A model generated the notes under the pieces. The model did no database searches. It was given only the letters and a program-made list of their open reading frames with translations, and was not told the origin of the DNA. A stretch of 64,000 nucleotides of DNA from an uncultured Aeriscardovia sp. (GTDB taxonomy: Bacteria > Actinomycetota > Actinomycetes > Actinomycetales > Bifidobacteriaceae). This document shows, piece after piece, positions 1 through 10,574 of the stretch. The stretch spans positions 1-64,000 of the forward strand of contig CAIFES010000001.1 in the NCBI GenBank assembly GCA_903789535.1, written 5' to 3'. How positions within the stretch are numbered: position 1 is the stretch's first letter; each line of letters begins with the position of its first letter. The position numbers and the translations under genes are program-made.

Positions 1-20
1 ACCCCTACGCCACCGACTGA

Positions 21-54
21 GGGTTATAAACACCATAAAAAGTTCCTATAACCC
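21..54. repeat. Inverted repeat GGGTTATA / TATAACCC
   Basis: Two perfect 8-bp arms (21-28 and 47-54) flank an 18-bp AT-rich centre near the left edge. No gene is visible in 1-232. The repeat could be an operator or the end of a gene outside the window; nothing here decides between them. Confidence 0.35.
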
Positions 55-93
55 AGATTCGGGCGACGGACGAAAAATGATCCGGACAAGGAA

Positions 94-125
94 AAAGGGC
101 CGGCCCGAAAACGGGTCGACCCTTT
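94..125 (-). terminator. Probable rho-independent terminator of ldh
   Basis: An almost perfect dyad (arms 94-107 and 112-125, AAAA loop) is followed on the minus strand by a T-run. It lies about 110 bp beyond the ldh stop codon. A second small hairpin (165-180, CCGCGA/TCGCGG, within a GCAACC/GGTTGC pair at 153-158 and 192-197) lies between ldh and this terminator. Confidence 0.6.
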
Positions 126-232
126 CACAACGCCTTTTGGTAATCTCCCATTGCAACCGTCCAACCGCGAAATATCGCGGGAGCAAGCTCTGGTTGCGGA
201 AGAGCCTCAGACTCCTCGGTTACTTATTGTAA

Positions 233-1198
<966 letters not shown>

Positions 1199-1218
1199 TC
1201 AGATTCTCCTTTTGAGCG

Positions 1219-1245
1219 GGCACGGTACTGATGGTCCGCCGTGCC
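1219..1245 (-). promoter_or_regulatory. Leader inverted repeat upstream of ldh
   Basis: Perfect 7-bp arms GGCACGG (1219-1225) and CCGTGCC (1239-1245) with a 13-nt centre sit directly upstream of the ldh ribosome-binding site. It may act as a 5' UTR hairpin or as an operator. The function is not known. Confidence 0.4.
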
Positions 1246-1334
1246 ACAAGAGATTGACGGTCTTTAGTTTAAGCCACGAAACAGACGGGAGACGGCTGTG
1301 GGCGAAGGCGCAAAAACGGTGCGAGAGCACACGG

Positions 1335-2954
1335 TCAGTCCCCCTCCGCGGCCGACTGCAGGCGGGCGGCGAGCGCGTCGTCCACGTCCGCCTCGATGGC
1401 CGCGCCCTCGTCGGTCCAGTCGAGCCGGCGCAGGATGCCGCGTGTGCGCACCTGCTCGACGAGTCCCGTCTGTGTGAACGGGATGGTGGCCGAAATATGG
1501 ACCGACGGAACAGGCAATGCCTTCTCGACGGCACGGCGCAGATCATCGATCCCCTCTCCTGTGCGGGCGGAGACGAAGACCGCTTGCGGGTAGAGCTGTT
1601 CGAGCCGGGCCCGTGCCCCATCGGTGAGCAGGTCGCGCTTGTTGAGCACGAGCACGCGTGGCAGCGCCGAGGTGCCCGGGATGTCTGCCAGCACACGTTC
1701 GACAGCCTCGATCTGCTCGGCCGGGTCGATGGTGGAGGCGTCCACCACGTGCAGGATCACCTGCGCGTCGGCGATCTCCTCAAGCGTGGACTTGAACGCC
1801 TCGACGAGCTGGGTGGGCAGATCACTGACGAAGCCGACGGTATCCGTGTAGGCGAACAGACGGCCGGTGGAGGTGGATGAGCCGCGCACCGCCGTGTCGA
1901 GCGTGGCGAACAGCGCGTTGCCCACGAGCTCGTGCGAACGCGTGAGAGCGTTGATGAGCGAGGACTTGCCCGCGTTCGTGTAGCCGACGACCGCCACGGT
2001 GGGCACGCCGTTGCGCCGGCGCGAGTCGCGCTTCGTGGCACGGGTGGGCTGCATGGCGGCGAGGTCCCGGCGCAGTTTGGCGATACGCCGGTGGATGAGG
2101 CGCCTGTTCATCTCCAGACGCGTCTCGCCCGGGCCTCGCGAGCCGATGCCGCCCATCTGGCCGGCCGCCTGGCCGCCGGCCTGGCGCGAGAGGGCCTCGC
2201 CCCAGCCGCGCAGACGCGGGAGCATGTATTGCAGCTGGGCGAGCTCGACCTGCGCCTTGCCTTCCTTGCTGCGCGCATGCTGGGCGAAGATGTCGAGGAT
2301 GACGGCGGTGCGGTCGATCACATGCACGCCGGTCAGGTTCTCGAGCGCGCGCCGCTGGCTGGGCGGCAGCTCGGTGTTGACGATGATGGTGTCGGCGTCC
2401 TCCTCGTCCACGAGGCGCGCGAGCTGCTTGGCCTTGCCCGAGCCGAGGTAGGTGGCCGGGTCGGGCACGGGACGCTGCTGGAGGAAGCCGTCGAGCACGG
2501 AGGCGCCGGCCGTGGTCGCCAAAGCGGCGAGCTCGCGCAGCGAGTCGCGCGCACGGGCGTAGGTGGTCTCCTGCGAGTTCCAGATGCCCACGAGCAGCAC
2601 GCGCTCCAGGCGCACGCGCCGGTACTCGACCTGCTGGGCGTCCGGCTTGCCCACGCCGAGATCGTCGACGCGGCGCAATTCGTTCCTGCTGCGGCGCTCG
2701 AGCCAGTCCTCGCTGAGCTCGCCGTGCTGACCGGCGGCGACGGGGCTGGGGGCCTTCTGCAGCACGGCGGCGCGGCCGGAGAGGACCGATCCCGTGGTGT
2801 GGTCCGCCTCGGCCTCCTGCCGCTCGTGCGGCGTGTCTTCCTGCCGCGTCTGCCGGCGCGTGCGGCGCACAGCCGTCTTGTAGCTCGACTCGATATCGGC
2901 CAGAGCCTCGGCCTCGTCGGTCTGATCGGCCTTTCGGGCGTCCTCGCCTGCCAC
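1335..2954 (-). CDS. hflX: Ribosome-associated GTPase HflX
   Basis: TRAFAC-class GTPase that binds the 50S subunit and splits stalled 70S ribosomes. The start chosen is GTG at 2954, giving 539 residues, because AAGAAGGAG lies 6 nt upstream. The open frame continues to a TTG at 3008 without any ribosome-binding site. The N-terminal HflX domain includes the glycine-rich MGGIGSRGPGET stretch. The G domain has G1 GYTNAGKSS (324-332), G3 DTVGF (371-375) and G4 NKRD (438-441). The first ~80 residues are a charged, poorly conserved extension. It is divergent from the methyltransferase gene, with a short shared intergenic region, and lies upstream of ldh on the same strand. Confidence 0.93.
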   Translation of the reverse strand: MAGEDARKADQTDEAEALADIESSYKTAVRRTRRQTRQEDTPHERQEAEADHTTGSVLSGRAAVLQKAPSPVAAGQHGELSEDWLERRSRNELRRVDDLGVGKPDAQQVEYRRVRLERVLLVGIWNSQETTYARARDSLRELAALATTAGASVLDGFLQQRPVPDPATYLGSGKAKQLARLVDEEDADTIIVNTELPPSQRRALENLTGVHVIDRTAVILDIFAQHARSKEGKAQVELAQLQYMLPRLRGWGEALSRQAGGQAAGQMGGIGSRGPGETRLEMNRRLIHRRIAKLRRDLAAMQPTRATKRDSRRRNGVPTVAVVGYTNAGKSSLINALTRSHELVGNALFATLDTAVRGSSTSTGRLFAYTDTVGFVSDLPTQLVEAFKSTLEEIADAQVILHVVDASTIDPAEQIEAVERVLADIPGTSALPRVLVLNKRDLLTDGARARLEQLYPQAVFVSARTGEGIDDLRRAVEKALPVPSVHISATIPFTQTGLVEQVRTRGILRRLDWTDEGAAIEADVDDALAARLQSAAEGD

Positions 2955-3055
2955 AGGCTGCTCCTTCTTCCGCCGCCCGCAAATCAGGGCGCGGATAGTA
3001 TCACGCAAAATTAAACTGACTTAATTGTAGGAAAAGGCGACGGAAAGGAACCGGC

Positions 3056-3817
3056 ATGGCGCCTACAGCACAACAGTATTTCTCGCGCGAGCCCTCGGTG
3101 CCCGACCGCCGGCGCACCATCGAGGTCAGTCTGCGCGGCGTTCCCACGCAGGTGACGACGTCGACCGGCGTTTTCTCCTCCTCCCGGCTCGACCTGGGCA
3201 CCTCGGTGTTGCTCAGGAAGGCGCCGCGCGCACCGATGACCGGCACGTTCCTCGACCTTGGCTGCGGGTGGGGGCCGATCGGCCTGGCACTGGCGGCGGA
3301 GAGCCCGCAGGCGGATGTGTGGGCGGTGGACGTCAACGAGCGGGCCGTGGATCTGTGCGCACTCAATGCGAAAAACCTCCGACGCACGAATCTGCACGCC
3401 GTGCTCGACACCGATCTCGACCCGGATCTGCGGTTTGATCTCATCTGGTCGAACCCGCCCATCCGGGTGGGCAAGGAGGCGCTGCACGCCCTGCTGCTCG
3501 CCTATCTGCCGCGCCTTGCGCCCGGGGGCAAGGCTTATCTCGTCGTCCAGAGAAACCTCGGCGCCGATTCACTCGCCTCCTGGCTGCGCTCCGCGCTTCC
3601 CGCAGGATTTACGGTGGACCGTGTCGCCAGCGCCAAAGGCTATCGTCTGCTCGAGGTCATCGCCCCGACGACCATCTCGCCCACCACCTGTTTTTCCGAT
3701 TTTTCCGACACCTCCTCCCCCAGCATCTCTTCTCCCTCCGTCACTGTTGCTGACATCGCCACAGCTTCTCAGACCCCCACTGCTCCAGACACCGTCGAAA
3801 GGCCGCTCACGGCATGA
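3056..3817 (+). CDS. RsmC-like class I SAM-dependent methyltransferase
   Basis: Probable rRNA guanine-N2 methyltransferase of the 'methyltransferase small' (RsmC/RlmG) type. Motif I is DLGCGWGPIGLAL (67-79), motif II AVDVNERAVDL is at ~90-100, and the catalytic NPPI is at 133-136. The enzyme fold ends near residue 205. The last ~48 residues are a Ser/Thr/Pro-rich tail with no recognisable domain. The ATG follows GGAAAGGAA. The stop codon overlaps the ATG of the hrpA-like gene (ATGA), so the two are translationally coupled, which fits a shared role in RNA metabolism. The substrate nucleotide is inferred from family membership only. Confidence 0.85.
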   Translation: MAPTAQQYFSREPSVPDRRRTIEVSLRGVPTQVTTSTGVFSSSRLDLGTSVLLRKAPRAPMTGTFLDLGCGWGPIGLALAAESPQADVWAVDVNERAVDLCALNAKNLRRTNLHAVLDTDLDPDLRFDLIWSNPPIRVGKEALHALLLAYLPRLAPGGKAYLVVQRNLGADSLASWLRSALPAGFTVDRVASAKGYRLLEVIAPTTISPTTCFSDFSDTSSPSISSPSVTVADIATASQTPTAPDTVERPLTA

Positions 3818-6800
3818 GATTCGTCTATCCGCCACAGCTTCCGATCAGCGCCCAGAAAGACCGCATCGAAAAGGCCATCCGCGGCAATCGCGTCGTCATC
3901 ATCCAAGGCCAGACCGGCTCGGGCAAGACCACCCAGATCCCCAAGATGCTCCTCGAGATGGGCTACGGCACCCATGGTCACCAGATCGCCCACACACAGC
4001 CGCGGCGCATCGCCGCCCGCAGCGTGGCGGAGCGTCTGTGCGAGGAGACTGGCACGCGCCTGGGCACCGAGATCGGCTACCAGGTGCGCTTCGACGACCG
4101 GTCCGACCCCTCCACCCGGCTGCGCATCATGACCGACGGCATCCTGCTCGCCCAGATCCAGCGCGACCCGCTGCTGCGCCGCTACGACGCCATCATCATC
4201 GATGAGGCGCATGAACGCAGCCTCAACATCGACTTCCTGCTCGGCTACCTGACCGAGCTGCTGCCCAAGCGCCCCGACCTGCGGCTAATCGTCACCTCCG
4301 CCACCATCGACGCGGAGAAGTTCAGCCGGCATTTCGAGCAGGCGCTGCACGCGCCCGTGCCGGTCATCGAGGTGTCAGGCCGCACCTACCCCGTCACCGT
4401 GCTGTACGAGCCGGCAGGATCGGCGCCACAGCTGCGACCTGTCCCCGGTTTCGACGACCTGTACGACCCTGCCGACGAGGAGGGCGAGGGCGCCGGCGAG
4501 GAGGGGGCGGACATGCCCCGCCAGGTCGCCCGCGCCGTGGCGGAGATACTGGCCGACTCGGCGCACCTGACCGGCCCGCGCGACGTGCTCGTCTTCGCCT
4601 CCGGCCAGCGCGACATCCGCGACTTCGAGCAGGCCATCCGCTCGGCGCTGCCGCGGCGCACCGCCGATATGCGCCGGCCCGATGCGGTGGAGATCGTCCC
4701 GCTCTACGCGAGGCTGTCAGCCGCCGAGCAGCACCGTGTGTTCGAGCAGCACACGCACCAGCGCGTCATCATTGCCACCAACGTGGCCGAGACGTCGCTG
4801 ACCGTGCCCGACATCCGCTACGTGGTCGACCCGGGCACGGCCCGCATCTCCCGCTACTCCAAGACCGCCAAGGTGCAGCGTCTGCCGATCGAGCCGATCA
4901 GCCAGGCCTCCGCCGACCAGCGTGCCGGCCGCACCGGCCGTGTGGCGGACGGTATCTGCATCCGCCTCTACTCCGAGGAGGACTACCTCTCCCGGCCCGA
5001 GTTCACCGACCCGGAGATCCTGCGCACCTCGCTGGGCCAGGTGGTGCTGCACATGCTCTCAGTGGGCGTGGCGCACACCGCCGAGGATGTGACCGACTTC
5101 GGCTTCATCGACCCGCCTGACACGCGCGCCGTCTCCGACGGCATCACCGAGCTCAACGAGCTCGGCGCGCTTTCCGGCACGTCCGGCCGCCTGTATCTGA
5201 CGCACACAGGCCGGATGCTCGCCCGCATCCCCATCGACGACCGGCTCGGCCGCATGATCCTCGAGGCGGCGAGGATCGGCACGCCCGACGTGCTCGCCGC
5301 GGTCATTGTCATCGTCTCTTTCCTCTCCTTGCAGGACCCACGCGAGCGGCCCGAGGACAAGCGCGAGGATGCCGACCGGATCCACAACCGCTACGCCGAC
5401 CCCGAATCGGATTTTCTGACGATCCTCAACATCTGGGACCGCTTCTTCGGCCCGGACGCCAAGAAGATGTCCAACTCCCAGCTGCGCCGGCGCGCGAAGG
5501 CCGAGTTCCTCAGCTATCTGCGGCTGCGGCAGTGGCGTGACCTCGTCTCCCAGCTGCGGGTGATGTGCCGACAGATGAAAATGCGCGTGGGCGCGGCTCG
5601 GCCTTCCGAGCCCACAGCCCGCGAGGTACTCGCGCTGCCGATGGCGCAGCAGGCAAAAGGCTCGCTCGCCGAGAAGTGGGACGGCGACACCATCCACCGC
5701 TCCATGCTCGCGGGACTTCTGTCGAGCATGGGTCACCAGATCGTGCGCGAGCCGAAAGCCTCCGATTTCGCCGGACTGAAGGGCGCCGCACGACAGCGCG
5801 CCATCAACCGCGCCAGGCGCCAGAACAAGAATCTGTATCAGGGCGCGCGCAACACGCGCTTCGCGATCTTCCCCTCCTCGCCGCTGTCGAAATCCACGCC
5901 CGAATGGGTGATGGCCTCCGACCTGATGGAAACGAGCCGGCTGTGGGCACGCATGGCCGCCAAAATCGACCCCGCCTGGGCACTGCCGCTGGCCGGCAGC
6001 CTCACACGCACGACATACTCCGAGCCACACTGGTCCGCCTCGTCCGGATCGGCGGTGGCCTCCAAGACCGTGCTGCTCTACGGTCTGCCGATCGTGGCGA
6101 ACGCGCGTGTGCAGTGGTCGCGCATCAATCCCGCCCAGGCACGCCAGTTCCTTCTGCGTCAGGGCATGGTGGAGGATGGCATCCGCCGGCGTTTCCCGCA
6201 CGACGATTTTCTCGCCCGCAACAGGCGGGTGCTCGCCGACAGCTCCGAGGAGGCCAGCCGCACGCGCCGGCCCACCCAGAGCGTGAATGACGAGGATCTG
6301 TTCGAGTTTTATGACCGCGTGGTGCCCGCTGAGGTGACCGGTGCCGCCGAGCTTGCCCGCTGGTGGCGGACGACGTATTCGACGCACCCGCATCTGCTTG
6401 ATTTTGACCCGGAAAAGGATGTGCGCCGCGCCACAGCCGACTCCGGCCTGTCGGCGGGCGACTACCCCTCCGTGTGGCAGGCACGGGCGGGCGACGGGAC
6501 GATCATCCCCCTGCGCCTGAGCTACGCCTATACCCCGGGCCGGCCGGGCGACGGCGTCAGCGTGCATATCCCGCTGCGCTACCTCTCACGGCTCGAACCG
6601 GCCGGGTTCACCTGGCTCGTGCCGGGTATGCGCAAGGAGCTCGTGCAAGGGCTCATCAAGGCACTGTCCAAACAGCTGCGCGTGCAGTTCGTGCCCGCCC
6701 CCGCCTCGGCCGAGGCGATCTGCGCATGGATCGATGACCGGCTTGCCGGCACGCCCGCACCGGGACTGCCGGACGAAACCGACAACGACACGACCACGGC

Positions 6801-8214
6801 GGGCGACGGAACCGACCATGACGGCAATCCCGCCGCCCCTGTCCACGACGCTTCCTCCCACGCCTCTGCCTCCAATGACCCTGCCGACGCCACAACCGAC
6901 ACCACCACCAACCCGGACAGCGGACAGGCATCGCACGTATCGGTCGCCTCCGCCGCCTCTCCTCTGCCGACCGAGACGGTGCGGAATCTCGCCCGCGCCC
7001 GCACGCTGGCCCGCGCGCGTGCCGAGGCGGCACGCGTGGCACGGCAGAACGCCGATGACGCCCCGCGCGGGCAGGCGCTCGCCCGCCTGCCGTTCGCCGA
7101 GGTGTTCTCCCTGGCCGCCATCGCAACGCGCGGCGCGCAGATACATCCGCGCGTCGTCACGCAATATTGGGGAAATCTCGCCGACCATCTGCGCGTCACC
7201 TTTGTGGTGGAGAAGGACGCCCCGCGCGTCGACCGGCCCCAGTCGCGGCACAACGGCGATCTTGTGGCCAGTTTCGGCCCCTCGCTTCCCGTGCACGGGC
7301 GCAAACCGTGGAAGCCGGAGGTGCTCGCCCAGGGCAAATCCCTCTCCGACCTGCAAAAACAGCTCGCCGGACAGGCACGCACGGCCGCCGCCGCCTCGGT
7401 GGGCCGCACCGCACGGACGGCGGAAAAGAAAGGCAGGGCCGTCGCCTCCGCCACACTGCTGCACAAGGCGGGTGCCACCGCCGTGCCGCGCGACGAGCTG
7501 CTCCGCCGTGCCGCGCTGGCACAGCTGCATCTGCCGCCCAAACGCATCTCCAGCCGCTGGCTCGGCCGTGAGGCGCTCGCCCTGACCGCCGCCCCCTACT
7601 CCTCCACCGACGCCCTGTGCGAGGACATGGAGCGCTACGCCATCCGCCTGCTGCTGCCCGACGCCGGCACGCTCACCAGTGATGCGGCGCTGGCCGAGCG
7701 CGTGGCACAGATCCGTGACGTGTTCGAGGACACGGTCTACGACGTGGCCAAGCAGACGATCGCCGTCCTCGCCGCCTACGCCCAGATCTCCCGCGAAGTC
7801 TCCGGCCCGGCGTCGCTGCCGCTGCTCGCCGTGCTGCAGTCGATCCGTGAGCATATCGCCACGCTCGTCTACCCGGGATTCATCGGCAAGACACCCGCCG
7901 GCATGCTGGAGCAGATCCCCCGCTATCTCACAGCAGACGGTCTGCGTCTAGAAAAGGCACGGCGTGACAAGAACCGCGATGTGACGTGGGCGTGGCAGGC
8001 CGACCAGGCGCTCACCCTCGTCAAGAAGGCGCAGAAAAAGGCCGACAGCACGCCGGCCGGCCCTGCCCGCGACGAGATGCTGCGCCGGGCACAGGCCACA
8101 CGCTGGCTCTACGAAGAGTTCCGCGTCTCCCTGTGGGCACAGGAACTGGGCGTGCGCCATCACCCGAGCATCCGCCGGCTGGAGAAAACGGCCGCCGGCG
8201 AACCGCTCAAGTAG
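3814..8214 (+). CDS. hrpA: ATP-dependent RNA helicase HrpA (DEAH family)
   Basis: Very long DExH-box helicase of 1466 residues; E. coli HrpA has about 1300. Motif I is GQTGSGKTT (32-40), motif II is DEAH (130-133), motif III is SAT (162-164), and QRAGRTGR (motif VI) is near 370. The helicase-associated and OB-fold regions follow, then the long HrpA-specific C-terminal region. A low-complexity Asp/Thr/Ala-rich insert at roughly 985-1050 separates the C-terminal blocks. HrpA in E. coli resolves stalled ribosomes and processes fimbrial mRNA; a similar role here is inference. The start codon overlaps the preceding methyltransferase stop. Confidence 0.94.
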   Translation: MRFVYPPQLPISAQKDRIEKAIRGNRVVIIQGQTGSGKTTQIPKMLLEMGYGTHGHQIAHTQPRRIAARSVAERLCEETGTRLGTEIGYQVRFDDRSDPSTRLRIMTDGILLAQIQRDPLLRRYDAIIIDEAHERSLNIDFLLGYLTELLPKRPDLRLIVTSATIDAEKFSRHFEQALHAPVPVIEVSGRTYPVTVLYEPAGSAPQLRPVPGFDDLYDPADEEGEGAGEEGADMPRQVARAVAEILADSAHLTGPRDVLVFASGQRDIRDFEQAIRSALPRRTADMRRPDAVEIVPLYARLSAAEQHRVFEQHTHQRVIIATNVAETSLTVPDIRYVVDPGTARISRYSKTAKVQRLPIEPISQASADQRAGRTGRVADGICIRLYSEEDYLSRPEFTDPEILRTSLGQVVLHMLSVGVAHTAEDVTDFGFIDPPDTRAVSDGITELNELGALSGTSGRLYLTHTGRMLARIPIDDRLGRMILEAARIGTPDVLAAVIVIVSFLSLQDPRERPEDKREDADRIHNRYADPESDFLTILNIWDRFFGPDAKKMSNSQLRRRAKAEFLSYLRLRQWRDLVSQLRVMCRQMKMRVGAARPSEPTAREVLALPMAQQAKGSLAEKWDGDTIHRSMLAGLLSSMGHQIVREPKASDFAGLKGAARQRAINRARRQNKNLYQGARNTRFAIFPSSPLSKSTPEWVMASDLMETSRLWARMAAKIDPAWALPLAGSLTRTTYSEPHWSASSGSAVASKTVLLYGLPIVANARVQWSRINPAQARQFLLRQGMVEDGIRRRFPHDDFLARNRRVLADSSEEASRTRRPTQSVNDEDLFEFYDRVVPAEVTGAAELARWWRTTYSTHPHLLDFDPEKDVRRATADSGLSAGDYPSVWQARAGDGTIIPLRLSYAYTPGRPGDGVSVHIPLRYLSRLEPAGFTWLVPGMRKELVQGLIKALSKQLRVQFVPAPASAEAICAWIDDRLAGTPAPGLPDETDNDTTTAGDGTDHDGNPAAPVHDASSHASASNDPADATTDTTTNPDSGQASHVSVASAASPLPTETVRNLARARTLARARAEAARVARQNADDAPRGQALARLPFAEVFSLAAIATRGAQIHPRVVTQYWGNLADHLRVTFVVEKDAPRVDRPQSRHNGDLVASFGPSLPVHGRKPWKPEVLAQGKSLSDLQKQLAGQARTAAAASVGRTARTAEKKGRAVASATLLHKAGATAVPRDELLRRAALAQLHLPPKRISSRWLGREALALTAAPYSSTDALCEDMERYAIRLLLPDAGTLTSDAALAERVAQIRDVFEDTVYDVAKQTIAVLAAYAQISREVSGPASLPLLAVLQSIREHIATLVYPGFIGKTPAGMLEQIPRYLTADGLRLEKARRDKNRDVTWAWQADQALTLVKKAQKKADSTPAGPARDEMLRRAQATRWLYEEFRVSLWAQELGVRHHPSIRRLEKTAAGEPLK

Positions 8215-8225
8215 CCCTTCACCGC

Positions 8226-8261
8226 GCCTGTGCCCTGCCCAGTCTGATGCCGGGCACGGGC
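8226..8261. terminator. Possible hairpin between convergent hrpA and glnA
   Basis: GCCTGTGCCC (8226-8235) can pair with GGGCACGGGC (8252-8261) with one G-U pair and a 16-nt loop. It lies between two converging genes but has no T-run, so the terminator role is tentative. Confidence 0.3.
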
Positions 8262-8328
8262 GGGTACGGGCTGGTGGATGCAGGCACATGCTGATGAGGG
8301 TGCCCGCCGGATTCTCGCAGGCGAGTTC

Positions 8329-9651
8329 TCAGATTCTGGCGAGCGAGGTGCGCAGCTCGTACGGTGTGATCGTGCTGCGGTATTCCTGCCACTGCCGGTG
8401 CTTGTTGGCCAGGAAGTAGCTGAACACCTGCTCGCCGAGGGTGGAGGCCACAAACTCGGATTTCTCCATCTGCTTGAGCGCCGAGTCGAGCGAGGTGGGC
8501 AGCGGCTGGATACCCATCGCCCGGCGCTCCGTATCGGTCAGATCCCACACATCGTCGTTGGTGGGCTGTTCCAGCTCCATCTCCTTGTCGATGCCGTCCA
8601 GACCGGCCGCGATGAGCAGGCTGTAGGCGAGATAGGGGTTGACGGACGGGTCGAGAGCCCGGTATTCGATGCGCTCGGAATGGCGGTACTGTGGCACGCG
8701 CAGCAGGGCCGATCGGTTGTTATGCCCCCAGCACACATAGCTGGGCGCCTCCGCCCCTCCCCACAGCCGCTTGTACGAGTTGACGGACGGGTTGACCACG
8801 GCGGAGATCTCGGTGGCGTGGGCGAGCAGTCCGGCGGCGAACTGCCGTGCGGTCTTCGACATCCCCAGCTCGGCGCCCGCCTCGTAGAAGGCGTCGCGGT
8901 CGGAGGCGAACAGGCTCAGATGCGTGTGCATGCCGCTGCCGGGCTGGCCGGCGAGGGGTTTGGGCATGAAGCTCGCCAGCAGCCCCTTGGTCAGACCCAT
9001 CTGTTTGACGATGGTGCGGAACGTCATGATGTTGTCTGCAGTGGCGAGCGCCTCGGCGCTGCGCAGGTCGATCTCCTGCTGGCCCGGCCCGGACTCATGG
9101 TGGGAATATTCGACGTTGATGCCCATCTGCTCGAGCAGCGAGATGGAGCCTTTGCGGAACTCCATCCCCGCGCCGAGCGGCACATCGTCGAAATAGCCGC
9201 CGTGGTCGATCGGCTCGGGCGGCGTGTCGGGCCGGTCCTGCGGGCGGAAGAGATAAAACTCGATCTCGGGGTGTAGATACGGGGTGAAACCCTTCTGTCG
9301 GGCTGCCTCGAGGGTGCGCTTGAGGATGTAGCGCGAGTCACCCATGGCCGGCGTGCCATCGGTGGTGAGGATGTCGCAGAACATGCGCGCCGAGCGGGAG
9401 GAGCCGCCCCATGGCAGTATCTGGAAGGTGGAGGCGTCGGGCCGGGCGATCATGTCGTCCTCGCTCACGCGCGTCAGGCCCTCGATGGCCGAGCCGTCGA
9501 AGCCGATCCCCTCGCTGAAGGCGCCTTCCAGCTCGGCGGGGGCGATGGAGACGGATTTGAGGGTGCCGAGCACGTCGGAGAACCAGAGCCGGATCGAGCC
9601 GATGTTCTGTTCCTCGATGGTGCGCAGCGCGAATTCCTGTTGTTCGTCCAT
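8329..9651 (-). CDS. glnA: Glutamine synthetase, GSI-alpha type (GlnA2-like)
   Basis: ATP-dependent synthesis of glutamine from glutamate and ammonium in the cytosol. It has 440 residues, similar to mycobacterial GlnA2 (446) and shorter than adenylylated GSI-beta enzymes (~470). Seen: the N-terminal beta-grasp with DGSAIEG, the metal-binding PEIEFYLF, HHESGPGQQEID, the GSGMHTHLS ATP-site motif, and NRSALLRVP. The adenylylation loop (Asn-Leu-Tyr in GSI-beta) is replaced by a DLTDTERRAMG segment without Tyr, so covalent control by GlnE is not expected. It lies 42 bp downstream of an acidic hypothetical gene and is co-directional with dnaE. Confidence 0.95.
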   Translation of the reverse strand: MDEQQEFALRTIEEQNIGSIRLWFSDVLGTLKSVSIAPAELEGAFSEGIGFDGSAIEGLTRVSEDDMIARPDASTFQILPWGGSSRSARMFCDILTTDGTPAMGDSRYILKRTLEAARQKGFTPYLHPEIEFYLFRPQDRPDTPPEPIDHGGYFDDVPLGAGMEFRKGSISLLEQMGINVEYSHHESGPGQQEIDLRSAEALATADNIMTFRTIVKQMGLTKGLLASFMPKPLAGQPGSGMHTHLSLFASDRDAFYEAGAELGMSKTARQFAAGLLAHATEISAVVNPSVNSYKRLWGGAEAPSYVCWGHNNRSALLRVPQYRHSERIEYRALDPSVNPYLAYSLLIAAGLDGIDKEMELEQPTNDDVWDLTDTERRAMGIQPLPTSLDSALKQMEKSEFVASTLGEQVFSYFLANKHRQWQEYRSTITPYELRTSLARI

Positions 9652-9693
9652 GACTGCCGTCCTTGTCTCTGTTGATTTCCCGGGTGTGGCGGT

Positions 9694-10560
9694 TCATTTG
9701 CCGCGCGTATAGCGACGGATGATCGCCCATGCCGCGTCCTGGTCGATGCCCTTCGTCTCGACGACGGTGCGGCCGTCCTCGACGAGGGTGGCAGTACTGG
9801 CCTGGGAGATGACGAGATCCTCGACGACCTCGTCGACGTGCATGAGCAGCAGCGGCGGGGCGATCTTCTCCCCCTCGGTGCCGTTGAGCCAGGAGTGCGC
9901 CTCCAACCGGTCGGCACGGTTGACCACGAGTACGACGGACAGACTGGAGACGAGGGTTGTCAGGCTTTTCGCCGCGTCCTCCGGCTCCTGCCCGTTCAGA
10001 CGGTGCAGCACGGCGACAGCCCCGGTGGAGGCGCCCACGCAGGAGGCGTCGATGCCGGCCATCGCGCAGAAGGCGGCGAGCAGCTCCGGTTCGCGCAGGT
10101 TGGTCACCAGCAGCGCGCACTTGGCCTTGTTGCCCAGAATCCCCTGCAGCTGCTCGTCGAACGAGTCGGGAGCGGCATCAGGCAGACCGGGATCCGGAAG
10201 AGCCGTCTGCCCTGCGTCAGGTGCCTCGCCCGACGCTGTGTCGGACGCCGTGTCAGACGCTGTGTCGGACGCCTCGCCATCCTGTGCATCCCTCTTCTGG
10301 TGCGGGTCCGCGGTTGTGTGCGGATCCGTCGTGGATATCCCGCGGGCCAGATCGTCCAGACCCATGTCGGCGAAATCCTGCTCGTAATCGGACAAGGCCC
10401 GCTCGACGTCGGCGTCGCTCAGACCGTCGCCCGGCTGCCTGTCCTCGGATGCGCCGCGCTTGTCCGCGGTTTCACCGGCGCGGTCACTGATCCGATCACG
10501 GTCATCAGGCTTGTCGGTGCTGTCGCGCCCTGCCGTCTTGTCGTCATCGTCCTGTGCCAT
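9694..10560 (-). CDS. Uncharacterised acidic protein between dnaE and glnA
   Basis: I do not recognise this 288-residue protein. The start is the ATG at 10560, 14 bp after the dnaE stop, with AGGGGAGG upstream. Residues 1-120 are highly charged, Asp-rich and probably disordered, including a tandem SDTA repeat. Residues ~125-288 look like a folded alpha/beta domain with alternating hydrophobic strands (CALLVTNL, VVLVVNRADRL, PPLLLMHVDEVVEDLVIS) and a basic C-terminus. No signal peptide or membrane segment is seen. It is likely transcribed with dnaE and glnA. No function can be assigned. Confidence 0.8.
   Translation of the reverse strand: MAQDDDDKTAGRDSTDKPDDRDRISDRAGETADKRGASEDRQPGDGLSDADVERALSDYEQDFADMGLDDLARGISTTDPHTTADPHQKRDAQDGEASDTASDTASDTASGEAPDAGQTALPDPGLPDAAPDSFDEQLQGILGNKAKCALLVTNLREPELLAAFCAMAGIDASCVGASTGAVAVLHRLNGQEPEDAAKSLTTLVSSLSVVLVVNRADRLEAHSWLNGTEGEKIAPPLLLMHVDEVVEDLVISQASTATLVEDGRTVVETKGIDQDAAWAIIRRYTRGK
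10232..10276. repeat. 12-bp tandem repeat inside the acidic gene
   Basis: Three near-identical 12-bp units (GACGCYGTGTCR) and a partial fourth encode the SDTA tetrapeptide repeat of the hypothetical protein. Such arrays can change copy number in frame without breaking the reading frame. Confidence 0.7.
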
Positions 10561-10574
10561 CGTTCTGCCTCCCC

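Noticed and set aside
10232-10276. Possible CRISPR-like repeat array
   Set aside because: Units are 12 bp, without spacers, and in frame within a coding sequence.
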